Shown: positions 49,901-62,599 of the stretch, piece by piece | How the letters are laid out: each line of letters starts with the position of its first letter | How positions within the stretch are numbered: position 1 is the stretch's first letter | Assembly: GCF_041260155.1 (NCBI RefSeq) | Contig: NC_091947.1 | Span: forward strand, 30,864,028-30,928,027 | Origin: Ptychodera flava | Lineage: Eukaryota > Hemichordata > Enteropneusta > Ptychoderidae | Direction: 5' to 3' | DNA length: 64,000 bases | Notes under the pieces: model-generated | Databases searched by the model: none | The model's input: the letters and a program-made list of their open reading frames with translations, nothing else | Told to the model about the DNA's origin: nothing | Made by a program: the position numbers and the translations under genes

Positions 49901-52900
49901 TCGCTTGTTTTACTTTAAATGAGTAGCTTAGAAAGTTCGTCAATTTCAAGCTTCCCTACTGGATACTTTGTTCAATTAAAGCCAGTGAAGTATCTCTTTA
50001 CTTTGAAAGATTGGCAAATAAATGCATGACATTTAAAAATATTGATAGATAAATGCATGACATTTAAAAATATTGATAGAGGCACCATACAATGAAGTTA
50101 TGAATGGTTAATAAAAAGTTGTAGAAAAATATAATATGGTGGCCAACAAAGAAAAGAACAAAAAACATTTTCATTGAATTTCCTTCAGAAAATTGAAGTA
50201 ATGTATATTGATTAGGTATATCAGTCAACTTTTTCTCATGTTTGATTAAATGGAAGGTGAAAGGTGAAAGGTGAAAAGTTCAGTGTGCAAATGACCTTGT
50301 ATTACAGCTGCTGATTGGTTCATGGGTTGCTTTGATAGGCAGTGTGCTGCGAGTGATCAGCACAATGCATTTCATGCCATCATCTTGGAGATTTCCAGTC
50401 GTCCTGACGGGACAGGCAATCGCTGCCACTGTTGCTCCGATCTTCAACGTCTGCACAACAAAAGTTTCAGAACAGTGGTTTGGACCCAAACAGCGATCCC
50501 TGTCAACTATGGTTGTGTCAGCATCATATGGAATTACGCTGGCAAATTTGATAACGCCAATAATAATAAAGTACAAAGGAGTTCAGTTTATGGTAAGCAT
50601 ATATATACACAGACATTGTCTTCATTCTTTTCTTGTGGTATGTTGACTATATTTACAAGTTTTGGCTTACTTTTTGCCAATCAAATTTTTCTCACTGTTG
50701 CATGGATATATGCTGTACATTTCTGATCAAGCCTAACCACTTATGACATGTGCTTGAAATAATTTTGAACCCCTAGCTGAGACTTAGAGCTGATCATTTG
50801 AAATCATTTGAGTATCATTCTTTCTCATGAAAGGGACAAAATCAGCCATTTTTCATGAATTTTGTTTGATACAAGATACTACTTATATTGTTTTACATGT
50901 TGTAAGATACTGAATGAATGGGTGACTATGCATAAACTCAACCCCGGTTTTAGACAAATTAAATGAAACCATTGCCAAAATGAACTAATGGTCATGACCA
51001 TTTGACCATTAGTTCATTTTCGTGATGGTTTCATTTAGTTTGTCTAAAACCGGGGTTGAATATAGGCATAGTCACCCATTCATTCAGTATCTTTCAACAT
51101 GTCACACAATATAAGTAGTATCTTGCATCAAACAAACTTCATGAAAAATGGCTGACTTTGTCCCTTTAAAATGCTGATTAGAACATACATATATTCAATT
51201 GCCTACACAGTGGAGTGAAGTCACCATTTAACAGCTGACAAGACATCAGATTTCAGTTAGCTTAGAAAGAAAGTGACTTATCTGTGTGGACAATTACTAT
51301 CAAATGACATTGGCTGCATATAGGAGAATTCCTTTAAACTTTACTAAATTTATTTGTATACTTGAAAACTCTGAACACACCTTTTGACAAATTAATGATC
51401 AATATTAATTGGTTGAAGATAAATAGCCATCCCACATTGTTCTATTAAGTTTGAGTTTGTCTGTCTGTCTTGTTTTTATAGTTTATTTTGTATGCTGGAT
51501 TTCCCTTGTTTGGAGCTCTTATCACAACATTTGGAATGACAAGCAGTAAGCCTCCAACACCGCCATCGCCAAGTGCTGCAGCCGGGGTTCAACCATTCTG
51601 GCCTGGTGTCAAACAGGTAAAGAAACATTAAGATTATACTTACCTGTGATAACAGTGTTTTGATTAAACTGATGTAATTTGGAAAGGATAGATTTTATGA
51701 TTTTTATGATTTTATCGTACTGGTATAAATGTACAGAGAAGCCTGATGAATTATGTTGACAGATAGAATAAACAAATTTGTCAATTGTTCCATCTTGGAT
51801 GAGAAATCGCTGCAAATTTACTCAAGCATTCGGTCTCATTTGATTTCATTGTTTTTAGTTAAATCAGTTTTATAATTGTGATTTGTGTACTAGAGTTGCA
51901 GTTCAAAATGCTTAATGACCGTTTTTTGTTGACTGTCATTGACATGATCACAGAACAACTCACCTCATGACCTTCCATACACACGAATGGTGGCATGCAG
52001 AAGTGGTGATTCGTAGAACGATTGACCCAATGAGCTATCATGTAAGCCAATCCGATGAGCAGAATGGTGATTTGTGTATGCTGACAGATGCATGACTTTT
52101 CTGACTTTCTTTTGAAAATGATAAATTGCTTGCTTACTGACATAATTACCATTTTTGAAATGAAGCACAATACCAAAATGAGACATATGTACAGTGTTGA
52201 TGCTGATTATTAATCGGTAAGTGCTAGCAGCAGAAAATAAGCCGGGAGGTTCACTAATAAAACAGATACCGTATGTTACCAGCTGTATTCATAATGCTAC
52301 ATGCCTGATACAACCAGGGTTTAAATTCTGACCTCCTGCAGATTTTGAAAAACCGACAGTTTATAATCTTGATGCTGTTGGTTGGTCTTGAGAGTGGTTT
52401 GTTTGACGCCCTCAGTGTTGTAGCAGAGGAAATGATGTGTACGCATGGATATGAGCCGGTGAGTTTACCCAAGTTTTAGCCCTTCTCTGTTAAATTATGA
52501 TATCTGCCAGTTTGTTTCAGGGCAAGTTAGGGATCTCCATAGAACCAAAAATGTTGATGAAGTGCACTCACGTTCACTAAGATTAAATATGACATGAGAG
52601 TCTAAAATGAATGACTAAAATCACAATATTTTGATATCATTTTGGTTTTTTGGTCTTTTAAATTATTGGAGTTTGGGATCATTTTACACTTCTTTATGGA
52701 ATATGCTCACATCCTAAGTATGCCAACAACTGATTTTCTGATTTCTACACAATTTTTCTCATCAAGGTATACACTGCGCCCATAAGATATGTTAACAGGC
52801 AGTTAACAGTTGACCAATCATTGATAATCTTTCATTAAGGAGAATTATATTGGTACTCTTCAACAAGAAACAAAAATAACATGAATGTATAAATGTTGTT

Positions 52901-55900
52901 ATTGAATGTGAAAACATTTTATGCAAGGGCATGCCCAGAATGAAAGGTAAAAATTTCAAGTGTATTTTGAACTCACTTATTATAAATGTTGATTGACAGA
53001 GTCAATTCTATTCAATGTAAATTCTTTCAAATTTCCATAATAAAAATATTGATAATTGATGTTAAAGGCCAATGAGCTGCAACTCTGTGATATTTGTCCA
53101 ACCTTAAGGTACCTCCAATTTCCTCGGATAGTCATTGCAATCTGCAAATTGAACCGTCATTAATTATGCCTCAACAACATTTGCTTGTGGCAGAAAAGGC
53201 AAGAAATTGAACTGATTTTTGTTTTGTTTCCTGCCATTTTCAAAATCTTGCCATGTTATGTGAAAAACGGAGAATTTTTTGTCAAAGTGGAGTGAATCCC
53301 TTTCCCATCCTTTCAGTGGGTTGCACCATGTTGTATTTGTTAAGATTCAAACGTGTACATTCAACATTTATGCTGTTTATCATGTAGTTGTATGGAAGCG
53401 GCCACATTTGGGTGTGGCACCCGTTTAGTATTTGTCTTACTGAAACCTCCCCATTAAGTCCCACTCAGTGGATAATTATACTTGAGTAAACATCTCTGAG
53501 TAAGAACATTTCTATGAACTAATTTTAGTCTAAATAAAAAATTATGAAAATAATGCCAAAAGTTGCAGCTCATGTGTCTTTAATCACTCTTGTTTGCAGA
53601 CGTTTTCTGGACTTGTGATGGGTGTACAGTCTGGTGTTGGTGTCTTTGGAGCCTTATTTGCATCTCTCTACGTCGATAGAACCAAGTTATTTGAAGAAAC
53701 ACTCAAAGTGTTGTATTGCTTGTCTTCCACAAGTGTAGCTCTGATGATGACGGTAAGTTCATTTCTTGCAACTCCCTGACTGCCATTGCCAATGTTTTTC
53801 AGAGACCTTCATAATCATACTGCAATACGTACGGTATCAAGTAAATCAATAAATCAATGAAATTTGAAAATTATTTATAAACCTTGTATATTTGAAATTT
53901 TCATGATATTTCCTACCTTTGTAGTGTGATATTCAGTAATATGACATGTGTATCACAGATAATATGAACACATTAAGGATCTTGCTGAAATTTGTAGCAT
54001 TCAAGATACATACTAATTCATAATGAACCAGAAACTTTTCGGCATTCAGGGTCATCAAGAGGTTAAATTCAGACAGGTTTGTCAGTTTTTTGGAAGAAAA
54101 GACCGGTCAGTTTTCTTAAAAGAGGAGAAATATGCCAGGGTTGTTATACTTCCTGTTGTTACAAATCTCTTTTGATTTGGTGATGTGTATATTTATGCTA
54201 TTTTTTCTGGCCTTTTGGGTGACAAGTAGCTCTATTAAAACAGCGCCCTCAAGGGACATGGTGCATGATTAATTATTTTCATGATAGTTTCAGAGTGATC
54301 ATACTTTGTACTCAAAGTTCCATACCATCACTACATGACCTTATCCTTTTCTCTGTTGTATACAACCACTTCTTATCTTCATAAACACAGAGCAGAGGAT
54401 GAGTGAATTATGTCAGCACTTGTCGCTGTAAGAGAAAAAAAATACATCAACTCTTAAAAGGTGTTCTAGATATTTTTCACGATAATTATTGGAAAGGAAA
54501 TTGTCTTCTATTTTCTATCGCCAGTCATTGCCAGGAATTACTTTTCCAATGTATCATGGTGATATTGACATTGTTAAAATGAAAACTGGTCAAAGCAGTT
54601 CATTTTTTGTACCTCCAAGTTTAATACTGTTGCTAGATTCTTTGCACCTCTCAGTATAGTGAATGTATTTAAGGACAAGTGGAAAATAGTTCATACCGGT
54701 ATGAGACATTGTCCTACCAGCGGCTGCAGCAAAACTGTTTATATATGTAAGTTTCTTATGTAACTGTCACAGCCAATAAACTGTGATTGGTATATTTAGT
54801 ACTTTTTTGGAAATTTCAACCAGTACTGAATTTGCCATAGCAACCTGAAACATTGTAGTACAGAGCTATTGAAATGAGTTAAACCTGAGAAAATATTTCC
54901 AGGTTTACAACTATACCCTATAGTCACCAGAATAAATACATACATGTATAGCTTAATGAAAAACTTTATCTGCACTAAAATTTGATAAACAAAATGGACT
55001 TTAATATACTTGAATCAGTGAGCAAATGTTTTGGTCTTTCCATATTCAGGTGTCATGTATTCCTCACATGCAAGCACCGATTCTCATCACCAATATAGCA
55101 TACGGAATATTTTCCAGTGCAGCTTACCCAATTGCCTTAGAACTTTCTGTGGAAACCTCATACCCCGTGGCTGAAGGTACTTCAAATGGGCTGATCTTAA
55201 TGTTTATGTAAGTTTTATTTGTGAAAATGCTTGTATTACAGTACAGTGAAAGATAACTTTGTACTTTGTGCAATGATTTCCAAAATGAGGAGATCAATTT
55301 ATTTGATGAGATATCACTATTAATTGTTCAAATCTTATTCCATATCTTAAATGTTAATGCAGATGTCAGCTGCCTTCATGTAAAGTTATGATGAAGATGA
55401 ATTTAGCACAAGTCTAAATGCTGCTTGTGAACAATGCAAAATGGCAAATGTTTGCCATGTTTTATTTTCACACCTAAAAGCTGGTAGAGTGAAGGCATCC
55501 ATGTAGAGGCGATTCTACCATAGTCAACAATGATATGTCAGTATTCTAGCAATACTGTCACTCTTCTTTTTCAAACAAAAAAGTGACACTGCTAACAGAA
55601 AAGAGACTTAAAGGCCTGTGCTGGCATCAGATTGTCTTGCAGAGAAAGCTACTTATTAGATTACAATTTCAATGGAAAACAAAAGGCTATGACACTACAT
55701 AATCCTCTTGTAGACTAAAACAAACTCGATCCCGGGGATCAAGTCCCTGGCCTGTAAGTGTTGTAATGCAGAGTCACAATCAATTATGCGTACATCTGCT
55801 ATCAGAAAGATCAAGCAATATGTTAATATTTTTGTTTGTTTCTTTTGTGTGTATCAGTTTTCCACAATATTTCAATCATCTGTTACAGCATTGATTTGTC

Positions 55901-56933
55901 TTTGTCTTTTGCTATGTTGTTTCCCGTTGATGAAAAACTATGTAATATAATTTTTCAATGTTGTATTTCCAGACATTTGGAAGGCGTCATATTTACATTT
56001 ATCCTAGAAGCGTTGAGTCAACCGATGACAAATTATGAAAGAATCCATCAAAAATGTAATCCAACAACTCCCCATCATCAAGGAAGTAACGTAACATCAG
56101 GTTACCATGGCTACAACAACTCGTATGGTATCCATGGATACTATGATTCATCAACGTATCATCCATCCAGGTTTTATAACAGTGTGACAAAAACAAATGT
56201 TTCAGAACCAAAAGACATGACAGGTGAATGCTTATCTTGACATCTCAAGGAATTTAACCATTGATTGTGATCAACTGAAAAAATAATAAGTGTTTCTTTT
56301 CCATACAGCAATTGACAGTAAACTACGTTAACATTCACTAAACTGGTTGTATTGATATTTTTTCATACTAGAGTTTATATTCAATGGAATCATTTCTTCA
56401 GATAGATAATTTTGGCTTCACAATACTTTTCCTATAAGGTACACTTTATCCAAGGGAGCAAACTGGTTTTGTGTTGGGTACTCCTTATGGTAGTACTCCA
56501 GTAAAGTTTGGTCAGGTGGTCCAATAACCTAAAATTATTATGTAAAAAGTCAAATATACAGTATATAACACTCGTTTCCATCCAATTCCATTACCATTCC
56601 ATGCTCTGACTGTTTGAAAGTTAATTATTTTGGCAGGGTAATCGTTGATTGTAGACCTCAGATCACTGTATTTGGTCTTCCCTAAAAACAAAAAACCTTT
56701 ACTAATTATTATTTCTACAGTTGCTTAAAATATCACTTGGCTTTGTATACATGCCCTTCTTGCTGAATCATTTATCTGTAATTTTCTTTCTTTCAGTGGC
56801 AATGATGGTGTTTGCTGGTCTGGAGTGTTTTCAAGCCATTGCTCTGACATTGTTTTTCAAGTCTGGCAATCGAAGACTGAAAGCTGAAGAAACAATGGAG
56901 CCTGCAGAAGGAGAGTCTTCTGTGAATGCATAA
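46941..56933 (+). CDS. SLC49A3: SLC49A3-like (FLVCR family) MFS transporter, gene B, nine exons
   Basis: Exons: 46941-47102, 47890-48048, 50308-50592, 51482-51616, 52342-52458, 53600-53752, 55050-55207, 55973-56223, 56797-56933; 518 codons, all GT-AG, frame continuous. Start context is caggATGG. The N-terminus is Ser/Asp-rich, then YKKRWLVLF, IWMSFSPAA, WLLDSYGLRPS, WFGPKQRS, KPPTPPS, CTHGYEP, VDRTK and ELSVETSYP, the same landmarks as gene A and human SLC49A3. Exons 2, 4, 5, 6 and 7 have exactly gene A's lengths (159, 135, 117, 153, 158). Differences: the TM7 motif is VVAEEMM where gene A has LLLEQIL, and exon 8 is 96 nt longer, adding a His/Tyr/Gly-rich loop between TM11 and TM12. The FLVCR1 Q471 position is His. 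Substrate unknown. Confidence 0.94.
48127..49885 (+). repeat. Array of diverged ~150-bp repeats framed by short inverted ends, gene B intron 2
   Basis: AGCTCCGCTGT at 48127 and inverted ACAGCGGAGCT at 49885 frame roughly ten diverged units. Units contain GGGGCAATTTTTGCCATTTT, TGGTCAAAAAATGTG, CTGATAGCTTTGAAATTTGG and TATACAGG. The left end also has a CGTCGTCAGTCGTCGTCCGG tract. Homologous to 59239-60301 and 40465-40930. Confidence 0.8.
50830..51167. mobile_element. Palindromic foldback MITE in gene B intron 3, ~165-bp arms
   Basis: AAAGGGACAAAATCAGCCAT at the left and inverted ATGGCTGACTTTGTCCCTTT at the right. Arms pair through CCCCGGTTTTAGACAAATTAAATG to a centre near 50999 (aatggtcatgaccattt). 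Confidence 0.88.
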
Positions 56934-57343
56934 ACTTTAAAGAGGCATTGCCATTTTGTAATGTTTTCATAAATCATATTTTGATGCCAGCTGTAGTTAC
57001 TTGACATTGAAATTTAAAATTATGAGTAAATTGCAGGAAAATCTATAAAGGTGCAAAACTGGTGTTCAAGTTTGTTTCCAATTTTTAGCAGACATGACCT
57101 GAATACCAGTTATTGTTCTGATATCATTCTAGAAGGGAGCAAGAAGCAAAAAGCACACCTCTACATGTCGTACATGGATGCTCACTGGGTTCAGATCCTT
57201 ACTGACTACACATTACATGTGAGCCAGTGATGAAGTTCAATCTTGGAAACGTTAAAATTAAGCAGGCCATTGAAATACTTTGCCAACAGAGCCCACACTT
57301 TTTATTTAGTTAGTGAGGTTGGTGCATATTAATGCAAGATCAA

Positions 57344-57349
57344 AATAAA
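57344..57349 (+). terminator. Candidate polyadenylation signal of gene B
   Basis: AATAAA 411 bp after the gene B stop codon. Confidence 0.45.
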
Positions 57350-59238
57350 ATATAGGCCTTTGGCAGTACTACTAAGGTAATTTCTTTAATATAATCAAAA
57401 ATCATTGTCTCTCAAAATGTAAATTATGTGCAATAATCATAATGAGATACTGTATCTAAGAAGCCAGATGTTGTGTTGGTCATAAACTCCATGTAGATAA
57501 TACTAGAAGAGAATTTGACTCATGTTATAGTTTAATATAGAAACATACACTCAGACCAGTGACTTTTATATAGCAGCCACATTTTACCAGAAACTTTTTT
57601 GAATTTGAGGATGTATTTTCTGTGTATGAATTTAACACAAATATGCAGACACTGTAGACTCTTTTTAGATCTTTGAGCTACAACTCAGGAGAATCAAAAT
57701 AATTGTATTTTATATTGACGAAATAGCATGATACATAGAGGCTACAGTATGTACAAAATTTATTTATTTTCAAGGAAAGCATCATATTTCTGCAATCAAG
57801 TTTTGTAAACTCTCGGCCATGTCTTGCCAAACTTTCATTATTGAGATTTTAAATGTAAATTCAGTACTAGAGATGATTGGCGCATTCTTTGTATCTTTTA
57901 AATCTTAAATTTATTTTGTAGGACAATCCTATCAGAATCATGAAATCAATCAAGCTAGTTCAGAACAAATTTTACTGTGATTCCATCAAGAAGTTTTCTG
58001 TGAAATTGATATTGTAATCTAAAATCAAATTAAAATTTTTGAAGACCATTTCATAAAAGCATCTGACTGGACTGCAATTGTACAAACATGACACTCGTTG
58101 TGCGAGTGTGTCATTTACTTTGCTGATTTCACTCACTTTTCGTGATGAATGTAATGTTACTACCTATTTTATGTACAGTGTAAAAAAAATGTCAAGTTCA
58201 GTGAAAACTGGAGATCAATGAGCACTTTGTTTAAAGCTCCATAAGCTGTATCTTTTGGCTATTTTTTCAGAACTTTTGTTTTGTCGTTTCCCTGCACTTT
58301 CTGCATTGAATCCCTAAACTTTAATTTAATGCCAAGTATTTGGCACAGCAACACAACCTATATGAGTATAATCTACATTGTTATTGTTGAAAATTGTATT
58401 CAAGTCCAGACTAGAATTCATTTCTAAACAATAAACAATGATCACTACACACATACAAGCTGTGTTGACAAAAAAAAGAATACTCAAAATTTCAGCATGA
58501 CAAATGGATTAGGGTCAGACATGGTAGTTGATATACAGAAGCAGAATACTGAAAAACTTGCCACAAGTTACAGCTTACGTCCCTTTAGATAAATGTGCTG
58601 TACTTTTTTAAAGTGGAAAAGAAAAAACATCGGAAACCTAACTAGACCAAGAGATCTTTCTTCTGTAAGTCCATTTCTTTACAGCTATATTGACAAGCTA
58701 CTTTTTTCTGAAAGTAAACTTTACTGCCATTAATGTTTTTTTGTGTCAAACAAACACTCAAAAAAATTAGCCATGGATCAGTAACTGTAACAGGTGTGTG
58801 GCTGCTTGACTCTGAGGGCGCTGTTGTATGAGCTTGCTATTCAGCCAACAATCCGCAGTAGATTACATTGAAATTATGACTTAATGAATATTGAGAACCA
58901 TTATTTGAAATATTTCACCCTGTATGAAATGATCATCCAAAACCAGTTTGGGGATTTGAAACACACACACATATCGTGTGTGTATTAGGCAAAAAAAAAA
59001 AAGATAAATTGTGGTGTTCTGATAACATGGTTTTCGAAAATAGGGTAGGTAGGTCGGTAGGGATATTTTTGTCCGTAATATTTTTAAGTATGCACTTTTC
59101 AAGGGTTCAGGGTGATCAAACACTGGCCACAACATTTCCAGTAAAAACGTATGATACATATAAAAGGAATAAAACAAAAGACATCCTTGTTCAAACAAAA
59201 ATCAAATGCCAGGTAATAAATGCATGATTTTGTTTTTT
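57350..59238. other. Intergenic or 3' UTR, no gene seen
   Basis: AT-rich, no exon or element recognised. It could include a longer gene B 3' UTR. Confidence 0.4.
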
Positions 59239-60301
59239 AGCTACTATAGACTAGAGTCTATAGAAGCTATTGGGATGGGTATCCGTCCGGCATCCGTCGT
59301 CAGTCTGTATGTATGTATATAGGTATGTATGTATGTATGTCTGTGAGGCGTCCGTCCACTCAAATATCTTGAGAACTGCAGTACTTACTGATTTGATATT
59401 TGTTCAGTAGATGAAAAATATGATTTTGAGAAACTATTTTTTTTTAAATTTTTGATATTGTTGAAAATATGCAAATTAGTGCCAAAAAGGCATTTTTGGT
59501 AAAAAATCTTCTTCTTCATAACCACTGGTCAGAAAGCTTTGTTATTTGGTATACAGGTCCCTAGGGATAACCCAACTTAGATTTGTTCAAATTTTGAACT
59601 ATGCAAATCTGTATTTTTTAGGAATTTTTTTGTCATTTTTGGTCAAAACTTTATTTTATCAAACCGCTCGTCTGACAGCTTTGATATTTGGTATATTGGT
59701 TCCTACAGATAAACTTAATATGATGTATTGAATATATGACAAAATCTGCAATTTTGTATTTTTAGTGCAATTTTTGCCATTTTTGGTCAAAAAATGTGTT
59801 TCTCAAAAACTATGTGTCTGATGCCTTTGATATTTGGTATACAAGTTCCTAGGGGTTGTCTTAGTGCAATATATTAAAATTTGATGAAATCTTCAATTTT
59901 TGCCATTTTTGGTCAAAATATTTGTTTTTCAAAAGTTACTCATCTGATAGCTTTGACATTTGGTATACAGGTTCTTAGCCTTTATCTTATGTAATGTTAC
60001 AGTATTGAAATTATGATGAAATCATCAATTTTGTAGTTTTGCAGCTAATTTTGCCATTTTTGGTCAGGCCATCATGAAATAACTATCAAAGATATCCACC
60101 TTCTTCATCAATACATGTGTCACAAAAAGTAATTCTCTACATAACACAGCAGAGCTCTGTCAACTGTTGGGTCGCTTGTTTTTTCAAAACCACTGGTCAG
60201 ACAGCTTTAATATTTGGTTTACAGGTCCCTAGGATGACCTTAGTGAGATAATTTCATACAGTCAGGAAATACTTAATTTTGTATCCATGTCTATAGTAGC
60301 T
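59239..60301 (+). repeat. Second framed array of the GCAATTTTTG repeat family
   Basis: AGCTACTATAGAC at 59239 and inverted GTCTATAGTAGCT at 60301 frame about six diverged ~150-bp units with 'ttgccatttttggtcaaaa' and 'tttggtatacaggt' words. Just inside the left end are a CTATAGACTAGAGTCTATAG near-palindrome and a TATG simple repeat. Confidence 0.8.
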
Positions 60302-62368
60302 TCAGGGACATTGGCCCTATGTTTTTTTTACTTCCATGTTTATAGGTAGCTTTAAAAAGTTTAGGGTCGGCATGTAAAAAATAGGGTAGGTCAGGTTATC
60401 GGAACAGCACAATTTTTTTTCCTTGGCCTCATGAGTTTGTTCAGAGTTTGTAACATTTGCCAATATACATTTTGAATAAGACCTAATAATTCTCTGCATA
60501 TATACACACTCAGACATATGTACATACATGTATGTATACAGACCCTGACAACAGAATTGGTACCCTTGGGTGCTAGACAAAACAACAAGAATTCAAAATT
60601 TCCGTGAGCCTGGTAGATTCTCCAAAAATTTAGAATCAAGGAGTCAACGGTTGGCTTGAAGTATTCCTAAGTCCCTTGTCCATTGAGGTGTCATTTTCAA
60701 AATATTCAACAGTTCTCAGCACACAAGTCTGTATGTAAGAGTGTTTTATGGAAAATGGAATTCCGCTGCATCACCAGCTTGAACCAATAAAGAACCGTTA
60801 ATTAATCAGACATTTATCTCCAGGAGTCACAACTCAGTCTACCGTAGTAAGCCAGTAGACTGGGAATCTCTTCAATACCTCTGGATGAGGTTAGATTTTT
60901 GAATTCAAGACGTTTACCTGGTAACTAGTGTAGTTGTAGTTATCAGGTGTATTTTAAGATCAAGGCAAATTAAATTAAACAGTAACTATATACACAACCT
61001 TGTTTACCAAATACCGGTACTGCCACTGAAGTGCAATGAGAAACTTCAGTTTTCATGGCCATGTCCTAGTTGAAATTGACACTGGCATAATTCCTCGGTG
61101 AAAACTGAGCGATGATATGAACATCTGTAGGGATCTGATGTTGTAAAACTTGTAATAAAGTAATGGTTGTCATTTATTTATTTGGTCAACAAACAGAAAC
61201 CTTTGAAAGATGTACAGATAAGATTCTAATGTATGTTAAATGTGCATTGTACATTCAGTATACATTTGTTAAATGGTTTAAATGTACTATTCCATGCACA
61301 GCCAAAATTTTAGGACACTTGATGGCATAAGAAAACTACTGTCATCAGCTATGAACTCACATTCCAAATCTGACAAGTAACAATAGTGACTTGTGCATCA
61401 TGAACAAAACATGGAAGAATTTCATCTACTTTATTTCAGTTTTTGTAGGAATTAACAAGTTCTAAACATTGAAAATATATTCACATTCATTTACAAAACA
61501 TTATTGGGACAAGTTTCACAAAACACTGCCATGCAGATGTAATATTATCAATGATATAAAACCTGTGTGCAGTTAATTTTGTTTTACCCCATAAATTAAG
61601 TTGTCCAGACTGATTTTGTTTTTTTTTTATGCGAGCCAGGGTATTTAATGTACAAAATTGTCGATAAAGTTTGCCAGGTAATTTACAGGTTTCCTAACAA
61701 CACAAAGGACAATATTCGCTGTCTGTTTTTAATATCAGTGTTCTCTCTTGCCACTTTAATAAGTACATGTAGTTCTCATGAACCTTTACATCAGGAATTG
61801 ATCAAGAGCTAGTGTAAACAAGTTTAAGATGATAAATACTGCAGTGTGCCAGTCATGGTCCCAGTGGAGGTTCAATTTGAAATCCTGCAGATGAAATGAT
61901 TTCTGTCATGGCTTCATATTTTGAACAAAGAATGTCAATTCCAATTTTGGTATTAAAAAATTACCATACATTATTTTCTGGCATTATATATGTATATTTG
62001 CACATGATACTACCAGTTCCATTCATGTTAGGGCTCATACAGGTGTATGCTGCCAACAGCTGCTTGTGCCATTATGGCCTTTGCTGGTCAGTGCCACTGG
62101 AAAGTTTCATTGGGCTCACATTCCATGGCACTTGCCACAGTAGCTGTGTTGGTATTTAAGGAAAAGAAGGCACAAAGGACTATTGACAGTGTGAAATAGG
62201 TTCAGTGACTAATTAGCAATGATGAAGGTTAGTGAAGAGACATCAACAGTGAGCATTTAATTTTAGACACTGTACATGTATTTCGAGTCAATTCCCTCCA
62301 TTGACATGAACAAAGCAAATGTGTGAACACATCCCACTTCCATACATAGGTGCTTTCCAGAGTTGGAA
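60302..62368. other. No supported gene
   Basis: Single-copy AT-rich sequence. One small ORF at 62047-62199 has a hydrophobic-then-basic end but no matching splice phase. Confidence 0.4.
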
Positions 62369-62405
62369 GGGGGGGGGGGGGGGGGGGGGGGGGGCTGGGG
62401 GGGGG
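62369..62405 (+). repeat. Poly-G tract (26 G, then CT, then 9 G)
   Basis: Uninterrupted G from 62369 to 62394, CT, then G to 62405. Potential G-quadruplex or an assembly-sensitive homopolymer. Confidence 0.95.
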
Positions 62406-62406
62406 T

Positions 62407-62560
62407 TGCACAATTTGCATATTCTTTTGTTATGAAAAGCATTGTTTTGAAAATGCATTTTTTGTATGAGGGCAGTCATTTTACATAACTATGTACAATT
62501 TGCATATTCTCTTGTAATGAAAAGCATTTTTTTGAAATGCATTTTTGTATGGATATTTAG
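62407..62560 (+). repeat. Tandem duplication, ~92-bp period
   Basis: 'acaatttgcatattct.ttgt.atgaaaagcatt' occurs at 62409 and again at 62498, each followed by a 'tttttgtatg' end. Confidence 0.8.
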
Positions 62561-62599
62561 ATATCAATGGATTGTTAAAAAATGGAGGGGCGGGCTACC

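Noticed and set aside
62043..62199. Last exon of a third SLC49A3-like copy (hydrophobic then basic 50-codon frame after an acceptor-like tacag)
   Set aside because: The implied intron phase (2) differs from phase 1 in genes A and B, the residues do not align well with either last exon, and no other exon of a third copy was found.
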